NCBI GenBank assembly: GCA_946902875.1
Contig: OX336345.1
Span: 23,095,395 to 23,159,394, forward strand
Reading direction: 5' to 3'
DNA: 64,000 nt
DNA from: Nematopogon swammerdamellus
Taxonomy: Eukaryota; Arthropoda; Insecta; Lepidoptera; Adelidae
Positions 10,127-22,100 of the stretch are shown here, one piece after another. Position 1 is the first letter of the stretch. Every line of letters starts with the position of its first letter. A program made the position numbers and the translations under genes. A model generated the notes under the pieces. It was not told where the DNA came from. It saw only the letters and a program-made list of their open reading frames with translations, and did no database searches.

Positions 10127-13100
10127 GTGAGCGCCGCGAGCGGGCGAGTAAGCGAGGAAACATAGTCGCTGCCCTGTCGTGTCAAATTTGCTTGGAGCAC
10201 AACATTGTAAATGTTTTCATTATGGTGTGGTGTTTATGAGGTGGACTATTGATTTCAAGGTCCGAGGTTTGAATTCGAACGACCAATGTCGGCGAACCGA
10301 TGAGTTGTTCCGATTGAAAAATTTACTGTAAGTTCCCCTTCCCTTATAGGCAATGCAGAAGGTAGGCGTCGGTGTGGCAACTTCTCAAGGTGATATATTG
10401 GCTAGGCGGAGCATGTGCTCTGGCCCATCTGATTCGGCCAGCTCCTATCGCACAATTGAGGCACATTACATTTTGTCGGACTTGGTAGCTCAGTGGTGCG
10501 GTCGGTCGACTGTTGTTAAGCAACATTGAGCGCGGTCAGTACTTGATGGGTGACCGCTCGACCGTTGGAGGCGGACCGTGGTTCGGATTCCACGTTAAAC
10601 TGTAGAGGCAGATATAACTTACAGGGATCCACCAGCTCCAAAACCCAAAGAACCTGCTCTAGCATTTGATGCTGATTCACCGACGATGGAAGAGCTGGAA
10701 TACCACATAAAAAGGAAACCAAATAGTTCCGCCCCGGGACCCGATGGCATACCATACATCATATACAAAAAATGTCCATCAGTGCGGAAACACATGTTGA
10801 ACATCTACAAAAGAATTTGGACGAACAGAGAAGTGCCAGACTGTCTTGGTAAAGCCGTGTTTGTTCTTCTACCAAAAAAGAAAGAAGTTACTGATCCCAA
10901 GGATATTAGACCTATAGCCCTTACGAACACAATTTCGAAAATATTCTTCTCCATTATACAGGCCAGACTACTCAAACACATGTGTACCAACGACTACTTA
11001 CCGAAGAAGTACCAGAAAGGTTTTCTCCCAAGAGTTGCAGGGTGCCTCGAACATAATTCTTTGCTGACTGAATGTCTTAGAGATGCAAGGAAGAATGAGA
11101 GACAATTAACTGCCACGTGGTTAGACTTTGAAAACGCCTTCGGTTCGGTGCGCCATGAGTTACTATTAAAGGCGCTAGAGTGGTATAATGTGCCACCTCT
11201 GATCTGTAATATAATAGCCTCCTACTACAAAAAACTTTCCTTTGTAATACAAGTAAAAGGCGAAACGGAGAAGACACCAGAAATTCGTTACGGCATAGGA
11301 CTTTTCCAGGGTTGCTGCCTCTCTCCTGTCACATTTAACATTGTTATCAACATTCTAATTGATACGCTTGTCGTAAAAGAAAACAAATGGGGATACAGGT
11401 TCAAATATGGAGACACATATATGGCGGCCATCCTGGCATTTGCGGATGATATTACGCTGTTAACCCGCAATCCAAAACAAAATCAGGCGCTTCTTAAGGT
11501 GGTGGATGACTATTGTGAATGGACCAAAGGGATGAAGATAAAACCAGCGAAGTGCTACTGTTTGAGCTTAACCAGGAAAGGTTCAAAGTTTACCTCGAGC
11601 AATCCAGGTCTGACAGTAGCCGGAAAACCAATCGCAACCGTGGCTGATGAAGCTCCTTTTAAATTCTTGGGCAAAAGGATCACTAGCAGAGGAAAGGAGC
11701 ATCCTACTGATGATATTGTCCAACTTTTCGAAGAGAGCCTCCGCCAAACTGACAATCTTCCCCTCCTGGGTACACAAAAGGCATGGATTTACGATAACTA
11801 CCTGACATCAAAACTTTCATGGCCATTTCTCGTCTACGACTTCACAAAGCAAAACCTGACTAAATTAGACTCGTATGTGACCAGATTCCTGAAATCATGG
11901 TTTGGACTGGCTCACCCGGCTGACTCGTCAACGCTATACAGATCTCACAATAACTTTGGACTGAACATTAAGAAACCGTCGATATTTTATCAAAAGGCGA
12001 GAATAGCCAAACGATGTATACTCAAAGACTCCAATGATAGCGCTATTCAAGCCTTACCCAACACATCACTATCAGATGAACTGGAATCGAGACTCGACTT
12101 CTACAAATCATTCCAAGTTGGTACACGCACCAATAGATCTGGATTGGGCATAGAAACAGCAAAGTCTGATAAAGAAATACTGAAAGGTTTTGCTCAGGAG
12201 GACATGGAACAAGGCTTCAAACTTCACGCCTTAAACCTAGAAATGCAGAATGATTGGCTAACAGTGGGTGACTTCTGCATCCCTCCTGCATTGAAGTGGA
12301 AATCCATAATATACAACTGGTCCCCTGAGCTGCTTAAGTTCTACTTAAATGCATTCCAGCTTACTCTCCCCGACCCGAGTAACCTAGTTAGATGGGGGAA
12401 ATCTACAAATAGACTATGCCCGTCATGTAAGGAGTTCGTAGGCACGGCCAAACATTTGTTATGCGGATGCAAAATACTACTTGAGCGAGGCCAGTATTCC
12501 TACCGTCATGATAAAGTCCTCCAAATCATCAGAGAGGCCATCAACCTGTCAATTGCACGGACCAGGAAAGGGCAAACCAGTAGCGGCTTCCAGAAGGTCA
12601 ACTTTGTGAAACCTGGAGCCAATAAGCTGCCTAAAGATAGGACTAAACCTTCTTCAATTTTGGGAGCAGCAAAGGATTGGGAATTGTTGATGGACACACA
12701 TGAGAAGCATTACCAAATGCCTTCGGAAATCTGTACCACAGCATTAAGACCGGATATACTAATATTCTCAAAAGCGACAAAGCATGTAGTACTTGTTGAA
12801 CTTACAGTTCCATGGGAAAGTAACATCCCGAAGGACCACAACATCAAACTTAACAAGTACTGCAACTTAGTAGACCGGATTGTGAGAAACGGATTCAAGA
12901 CTGATCTCTTCGCTGTGGAAGTCGGAGCAAGAGGACTACCAGCGAAGTCGCTCTACAGTCTCTTCAAGAATCTAGGGCTCCCAAGATCGACGCTAAGCTC
13001 ATATATGGAGAGAGCTTCGAAAACGTCACTGGAAGCATCCTACAGAATATGGATAGGTAGAGAGAGGGAGGTCGAGAGCGGGACTGGTGGTTTCCCCGCG

Positions 13101-16100
13101 TCCTAGTCAACGCAGACTAGCTGACGAGGGCTTGATGCGAGCCGAAACGTGAAGCATGCGCGGGAAATTTAGAGTGGCCACTCGCTAGTCCCGGCCTCGA
13201 TTGATACCCTCCTCTACTGCCGATGGGCCCGGATATGTTCGGTGAAGCCATCGTAAGCTTAGATCCACACCTTCTTCCTTCCCTTCTTGGTACCACTGCA
13301 CTGAATGAAACGTCGGTTGAAACATCTATGTAAATAGTTCATGTTTTCCGTCCAGTTCAGCATAGCCGACATGAAATGAAGGGAAGCACTTGGCACCTAG
13401 TTCACCCGGTGTTATGGGCTGACATGATGGATGTTGTAGGTGATGTAGCGCACCGTGTCTGTATACCTAAATAAAAAAAAAAGCCCCAGTTGCACTCCGG
13501 GAGTACCGGCAGAAGTGAAAACTTTTTGTATTTCCGAAAATAATTCTTAGGTGGTTATAAAAAAAACTATACACTCTAAAAATTTAAACACCGTAACATT
13601 GCTTAAAAAAGAAAACAAAAAAAAAAAAATTAATTTTGAGGGATTCAAACCCATGGTCAACGTACAACGGACCGTCTTGAGGTCTCAGTGCGGAGAATGG
13701 CCCACCCGTCTTCCCAAGAGGCTGGGCAGCAAACAACAACAACAACAACCCATGGTCAAAAAATACAAAGTACACCGTAACATTGCTTAAAAAAGAAAAC
13801 AAAAGAAAAAAAAACAAAGAAAAATTTGAGGGATTGGAACCCATGGTCAAAAAATACAAATCCTACCTCCAATCCTCTTACCATTGAGCCACGAAATCAC
13901 ATAAACAACCAAACGAATATCGGATTCCCTTGATTCGCTGTCGGCTTTACTGTCACTGAGAGACGAACAGAATTGATCCCGAGCCACTCGTAACTTAACC
14001 CTTAATGCAATGACTTAAGGTTACATTTTAAATAATAAAAATAAATCTGTCGCTTTTCGAGATCTGACGCGAGTTTAACATTTTTACCCACCTAAAAAAG
14101 TGCCAAGCGCCGCTAAAGAAGTTTTCACTTAAAAAAAACTTTAAGGCAATAGTGCTAAGTTTTGAGTAATGGCAACAGAGCAGAGCAGCAGTTAGTAGAG
14201 AGAGCGCGTGCGTGCACATTGCAGAAGCGTCGCCGCTCGGAGAGCGCAAGCAAGGACAGCTCGGAGAGCGAAGCAAGCGTGGGGCTGGACTGGAACCTGG
14301 AGGAGCGGCCGCGCAAGCGCAAGCGAGAGAAGCACCGCCGCAGGAAGAGCTCCAGCCGCTCGCCCAGCGTGCAGGAGGTGCCCGGTCTGTCATACATTAC
14401 TTCTTCTATCACTATTATTTTATTTCTGCTTGCTGCTTTATATATACAACTGTTTCCTAGTGGAGTAGGCAGAGACAACGGATCTCCACGTGCCACGATC
14501 ATGACACACCTCTGCCGCCTCTTCCACTTTCAATGTTCTTCATGCATGCTCGTCGGTTACGGGTACTACGCGTGATCCTACAAGTGATCCTTTTTGAGCA
14601 CATGCCCGAACTGGTTCGGGTACGTGTGTCTAGGATGACCCTTTGCGACTCTTACACTCACATTCGCTCCATAAATTTCGTTCCTTGGTCTTTTGTGATA
14701 GATTCTTCCAACATGACCGAACCACCGGAGCATTCCTTTCTCAATCCTTATCTTCTTTCAGACTACAGCGCTCTCTTACTACACAATTTCTCTAGTTCTT
14801 CTAGTTGTTTAAGATTTTATTTCTACTCGCTCAACTGAACTAAATAGCGAAGTGTAGTACAGGAGCGCAACAGATAGCGGCCACCACATGATAGCGGCGC
14901 TGAACGGAGCTCGCTGCATGGCTGCAAATGCCTGCAAGCTCCATGCAAACGCCTATATAAATTCTGAATCCCTGTTACAACGTTCCCAGGCTACAAGATA
15001 TGTTCACTGAGAGGGCACTCGAAAAAGCTCTATCACAATCGGTTTAAGCAGAACCCTCGACGACACTTTCTCACCAACAGAGTCTTAGAATCTTGGAACA
15101 GTCTACCCAGTGAAGTTGTAAATGTTGTCTCCATGAATACTTTTAAAAACAAACTGGACAATCATATAAAACAAAAAGAAAATAATAGTAACTAAATAAG
15201 TGTTGCGATATTGGTGCATCAGCTAATAGTTTTTAGCCTATTTATAATAATCTAAATAAAACTAGCCTATCCGATTCAGTATCTGAAACTGTACTTCCGG
15301 CCTTCAGGTGTTCGACAGGTTTTTTGTTCACTGTGTTATTATTTTACTACTATAAACATCTCTATCCGGGTATAAGGTATATTAATTTGGGTCGCTCCGC
15401 TGCCGCTAGTGCAGTGCCAAGAAAGCCTTTACAAGTTGAGCAACTAGCATTTGTAAAAAAACTAGTGACTGTTGATGGTTTTAATTTTTTTAATGCAGGT
15501 TATACTTGTTTTGTTTGAATATTGTGTAATGTATTGTGTAACGTGCAGTGGAGGCGCCAAAGGAGCGCGAGCGCGGGCCGCGCGCGGGGCGGCTGCAGAG
15601 CGTGGTGCAGGGCCGCCGGCGCTCCACCTCGCCCCACCGCCACCCGCCCCGCCAGCACTCACCGCCGCCGCCCAGCAGATACTATGAGTTAGTTTGATTT
15701 CTTGTCATATTTGCTTTCATTTTTCTTTTATGGAACCTAACACGAATGGGTACCACATCCGTTGTGTTTCTCCGTCACACCTTGGCCAACTGGGTGCCAT
15801 CTTTCCCTTAGTTTGTGCCGGTTGCACCAAACTGGCCGGAAAACCCCAGATTATTAATTACTTTTACGATAATATACAGTGTACATATTGTATGTATTTC
15901 TAAAATTTTATTTATTTATTTATTTTAAACACTGACAGCTGACAGCTGGTGCGTGTATTCTGTTTTTTAATTCATGAGTGCACTAGTGTCCGCGAATTAG
16001 TTCTTCAGTGCTCCTTTCGTACATTGTCTATTCGTAAATTATAATAAAAAAAATGAACGTCTGGCAGACACGAGGAGCGCAAGTATGAGCGTTCGGTCTC

Positions 16101-19100
16101 GGCAGAGTATGCGGAGAGGCCTCGCGAGGTGGAGGTGGAGCGCTTCTACCGCGGCTCCAGCAAGGACCGCGGCGTGCGCCAAGAGCAGTCTCGCTACCGA
16201 CACCAGTCCAGGTATAGTACTGTTAGACACGAGGAGTGCAAGTTCGAGCATTATCTACATTCATCATGTAATAATAGATAGATAGATAGAAAATTTTTTA
16301 TTGCTCCAGTAGACATTAAACGGTAACAAATACATTAGAAAATTTACATAAGGTGCAAAGGCAGACTTATCCCTTACAGAGATTTCTTACAGTCAACCTT
16401 TGGATGTTTGAGATTCGATATAGTGGATTTAAGTAGGTAGTAGCAAAAGAGTTGAGCGTGAGAAATTAAGATAAAATAATAATAAGAATACTTATGTAAA
16501 ATTAATAAAATTAATAGTGTCAGTCAGTCAGTCAGCGTGTAAGCGTCCACTGCTGGACATACGCCTCTCCAATTTTTCTCCAGTCCTCCCGGCCTTTAGC
16601 GGTACGGAACCACTGCTTTCCGCCGACGTACTTGATGTCGTCGTCCCACCTGGCGGGTGGTCTTCCCACACTCCGTTTTCCTGTCCACGGCCGCCAGTGT
16701 AGGACACGGTTACTCCAACGGTCGTCGTCTCTTCGGCTGACGTGCTCAGCCCATTGCCACTTGAGCTTAGCCACCCGGTATCCAATATCGACTACTTTGG
16801 TGCGTCGGCGGATTGCCTCATCATTACGCACCATATCACGTAGCGTTATTCCAAGGATGGCTCGCTCCATTGCTCGCTGGGCAACTTTCAACCTTTTCCT
16901 TTCCTTTCAACCTTCCTAAAAACGTGAATAAAGAAAAAATACTTATTAACAATACATATAAGTGATAACAATAATATGTGAGGAATAAATAATATTGTGC
17001 ATCTAGATATGAGGAGAGAGAGCCGGAGAGGTACGAGGGGTACGGCGGGGGCCGCGAGCTCGGCAACGGCTCCGGCGACCAGTACGCGCGTTCCCGGCGC
17101 TCCGACAACTACCAGCACCACTCTCAGGGGTAACTACACTCTATTGTTATTAGATTTTTTTTTTTTATGGACACTGACACGGTTGGCTACATCACCTACA
17201 ACATCCGTGATGTCAGCCCATAACACCGGGTGAACTTGGTGCCACGCACGTCAGTGCTTCCCTGCGGTCGTGCCGGCTACACTGAACTGGACGGAAAACA
17301 CAAACTATTTGCATAGCCGTTTCGACCGACCTTTCATTCAGTGCGGTAGTAACAACCCGGGCGGCTTAAACGCTACCACTTAGTAATATAAGAAGGGAGT
17401 CATATCCCTTAGTCACCTTTTACGACATACACGGGGAGAGATGCAGTGGGGCTATTCTTTTAAAGTACCGGCCCCACACGGTGCGATCAAAGGAATGAGG
17501 TGCCAACGCATGCCTAAATTAACTACTTATTGATTTTTAGGGGTTTTTTTTTAGTAATATATTGTATATATATTTGTACGTATATTTAATGTTTAGCAAC
17601 CACGGTCGAATTCGTCACGGCGTCAGTACTTTGATGGCTGTCCGCTCGAGCGTTGGAGGCTGACCGTGGTGCGGATTCCACGTAAAAATTTAGGTCCCTT
17701 ACTAGGTGGTAGGGTTTAACCCGCCCGCGTTGCTACCACCGCACTGAATGAAAGTTTCCATCCAGTTCAGTGTAGCCGACACGACCGAAGGGCAAGCACT
17801 GACATGGCACCTAGTTCACCAAGGTGTTATGAGCTGACATCGCAGATTTAGTAGGTGATGCAGCCAACCGTTATTGATTTCCACGCTGTGCCCTAGAAGT
17901 TGCCAAACTCTTGATCTAGTGCTTAGAATTCATAGAAACATAAGACCCGCCGTAAGAAAAATTCATTAGTGCGATGAAAAATGGCGGCGCGGTCATCGCT
18001 GAGCGCCACAATCTGGTCTGGGTCAACCACAATCAGTCACCGGTGACCGCGTTGGCATTCGCTGTGTTATTGTATCAGAAAGTTTTGATATGTGAGATAT
18101 TTTGTTCTGGTAAATATGTATGCGTGTGAGGGGACTAGGTACATGTACTGAAGTGAAATGTCGTTGCAGCCGGCCGGTGAAGTATGAACAAGAGGAGTAT
18201 GACCGCGACGCGCGCTCGCGTGAGGACGCGCGCTACCGGGAGCGCACGCACCGCGAACGCGGTACGTACTCACCACAACTATTTAACTAATAGAATGTAA
18301 ATAGCTACAAAAGATTTCGTTAAAATACGGAAAAGTGCACTCCGCAGAAAAAAAAACAAGTCAAATGCATGCATCAGCATTTGTCAGCCTCGATAGCTCA
18401 GTGGTGCAGACAGTCAACTGTCGCTATTGAATGTTAAGCAACGCTGGGCGCGGTCAGTGCTTGGATGGCTGACCGCTGACCGTTGGAGGCTGACCGAGGT
18501 TCGGATTCCTCGTAAAACTGTAGCTCCCTTCCCTCCTAATCTTACTTGGTGGTAGGGTTTAACCCGCCCGGGTTGGTACCACCGCACTGAATGAAACGTC
18601 GGTCTAAACGGCTATGTAAATAGTTTGTGTTTTCCGACCAGTTCTGTGTAGCCGGCACGATCAAAGGGGGAAGCACTGACATGGCACCTAGTTCACCCGG
18701 TGTTATGGGCTGACATGACGGACGTTGTAGGTGATGTAGCCAAACGTGTCAGTTTCCATAAAAAAAAAAAAAAATTAAAAAAATCTGCTTCGAGCTGTTA
18801 GTGCTATAATAATAACATGCTGGGCAGTGGGCAGTCAGTTTTTACCAGATGTACAAATGTTAATTTACAATGAAGAAATTAAAACTTAACTCAATTTTAA
18901 ACCCAAAACACACAAAAATTATATAATTTATTATTTAGTTCACTGAAATCTGATTATAGTTCCCTAAACTGATAAAATGGGGAGGGTTCCATATCGCAAT
19001 GTCATGGTCAGCGCCACTCACGCCATCTATGTATTAGTTAAAATGCTTCATACTCTTTTCGGTAGATGGCGCACAACGCACGCAACAAATAATACATTAT

Positions 19101-22100
19101 TATTTGTTGTTACATCGGCCATAATAACACATATTCTGTGAAAATTTTACGGTTCAAGAGATACAGCCCTCGGACAGACGGACGGACAGACATACAGACA
19201 GGCGGCGTAGGCTTAGTAATAGGGTCCCGTACGACAGATACGGAACCCTAATGAAAATGACAGCTGTCAGAGAGCCCAAATAGTGCTAATTACCATATTT
19301 CATTACCATAATAATAACACTTCTAAATATAATACACACGTATAAATATGTAAAATTAATATGAATTTTTAAAATGTGAAATAAAGAACACTTCTAACAC
19401 TCCCCCACATCCCGTTCAATTAGAAAAAACTAAATCAGCCTGTGACAATCCTATATTTCACATTCTATTTATTTATAAAATGTGACACTGTCGGTGATAC
19501 TGATAATATATGTAGTTAAAGTTAATTTAGGCAGGACCGGAGGTGGAGAAAACTGCGGTAAATGTATAGTATAATGTTTGTCGGTGCGTGTCGCAGAGTA
19601 CAACCCGCGCCAGCACACCTACAGCCAGCACGACGACCGCACGCGACACCAGGACAAGTACGCACACTCCACCTTCACTTACAGCACCTACGCCTGTAGT
19701 TGTATTTATTTATTTATTTTAGACAGGCAGCCTAGGCTGATACGTCTAAATCCAGTTAAAATTTGTTGTTTTTCGTCATTATCTTAGATTTTTTTATTAT
19801 TATAATTTTTTTTTTTTTTTTTGTTATCTTTCTTGAGCACTCTTTTTGAGATTATGTTTTATTTGTTAGATATTTATCTAGTCTATTTTTGAATTGGTTG
19901 GTAGTAAGTGCGCTTATTACTTCCTCTGGAAGTTGGTTTCAGTCGTCCACCACTCTGTTTATTTATGAAATGTTTGCGAGTATTGCTGTTAAAGATTGTT
20001 CGACTTAGTTTCATGCTGTGGCCTCGAAGATGAACGTTTTGGTTCAATGTGAACATTTGGATCAGCTCAGGGCAATCTCATTCATATATACAATATAGTT
20101 CACACAGTCATACAGTACGGTTGTAGAGCGTCGTCCTGAGGCATTTGTTTATCCGTTCGAGCCGACTTCCTCGTTTCTCCTCACGCTTTTTGGGCAAGCG
20201 GCGAGTGAAAATTATTTTCTGTGGGAAGGTGAAGAGCTGCCCTGGCATGTTCTATAATAGTCGCTAGTATTTTTAAGCGCAAATTGGCCCCTCTAGTGCC
20301 CTTTTTTTTTTATTCTTAATTTTTTTTTTAAGGCCGTTCCTGGCTGTGCCAGCCCCATAGTAACTATATTGATATTTTACTGTACTTCAGCACGATTCAA
20401 TGCCTGTGACTTTACAAAAAAACTTAGTATGCATTCAAACTCCTCCCTGAGCTCGCCCCAAGGCTTCATGTACTTTAAAAAAACAGGTTGAGTCTGTCAG
20501 TTCTTAAGTCTCTCAATAGCTTCTGCCTCAGTTCTTGGTTCCGGGCACATTCCAACAGTATATGGAGTAGGTTCTCTTCTATCCCACATGTGCTGCAGTT
20601 GGGTGATTGTGCTATCTTCATGAGGTACATTGTCTTATTTGTTGGAATGTGTCCGGATCGTAGTCTCAGGCCCATTACACTAGCGCCTTTTAATAAGAAC
20701 AATTGCCAGAATTAGCAAATAAACTAAAACATTCGACCTTCATTTTCGCGACGTGCCGACACCCGTGCGGGTGTTGTGCGCCGTAACTGTAGTGCGACGT
20801 GTAAAACCCGCGCACAGGGTTAAGCTGCTAGTTCATAAAAAAATATAAATAATAATAAAGATATAGTAGGTATAGGTAAATGTGAGCGCCCCCTGCGACT
20901 GTAGGTCGGGGCCGGTGTGCCTGGTGTGCGGCGAGGTGCACGCGGCGGGGCAGGCGTGCCGCGCTGCGCCCCCGCCGCGCTTCCGCGACCACCGCCACCA
21001 CTCGCGCACCGACCGCGAGCGCTCCCAGCGCAGCGACGACAAGTGAGTACGCACACATCGCCGCGCACCTTCCGTACCGCGCCGTACGCCGCACTCGTGT
21101 AGCTGATGGGATTTCATTTCAGATGGCCTTTTAATTGAATAGGTTTTTTTGACGTGCAATTGATGTAAATTGTATGCAGGGTGAATTTACGATCTATACA
21201 TTAATTTGAGACTACTGTACTGCAACTTAGTAGACCGGATTGTGAGAAACGGATTCAAGACTGATCTCTTCGCTGTGGAAGTCGGAGCAAGAGGACTACC
21301 AGCGAAGTCGCTCTACAGTCTCTTCAAGAATCTAGGGCTACCAAGATCGACGCTAAGCTCATATATGGAGAGAGCTTCGAAAAGGTCACTGGAAGCATCC
21401 TACAGAATATGGATAGGTAGAGAGAGGGAGGTCGAGAGCGGGACTGGTGGTTTCCCCGCGTCCTAGTCAACGCAGACTAGCTGACGAGGGCTTGATGCGA
21501 GCCGAAACGTGAAGCATGCGCGGGAAATTTAGAGTGGCCACTCGCTAGTCCCGGCCTCGATTAATACCCTCCTCTACTGCCGATGGGCCCATATATGTTC
21601 GGTGAAGCCATCGCAAGCTGAGTTCCACACCTTCTACTCTTTAGGTTATGAGAAAGCAAATAGTGCAAACCAATTTCCTTAATTCCACCTAAATAAAAAG
21701 TTACATTTATACAAACTAATTAGTAATTTATAAAAACAGCCTAATGCAAATGACAAGTGCATCGTCGCGTATCAACCATGGTGGTGTATACAAACTGCAT
21801 AAGGGTTTATTTATAAGGTATGTTTTACATAATATCATGAAGACCTAATCTCATAAACCGATTTGAAAGAAAAAAATCATTGTTTCACAGTTTTTCTCGG
21901 AAAACTACACGGATTACTAAAGCAAATTTAATGCATAGATCGCAAATGCAGCCTGCGTACTTGAATTAAGACTCTGTTAAAGAGGGCGTCACTGTGATAA
22001 TATTTTATATAAATATTAACCAGCTGAAGTGTCTTAATACAAAATGCCATCTCAATGCAGTCCTAACATAAATGGGCAACAAATGTATTTTATGTTTTAC

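Noticed and set aside
9627..10200. Long minus-strand ORFs (178 and 102 codons) opposite SNIP1 exon 1
   Set aside because: Antisense shadows of a GC-rich Ser/Arg-rich exon; the plus-strand frame has the splice phases and family match.
14385..14400. Alternative donor gtgccc for SNIP1 exon 2 at 14378
   Set aside because: It leaves the wrong phase for exon 3; gtctgt at 14385 restores the frame that ends in the known core.
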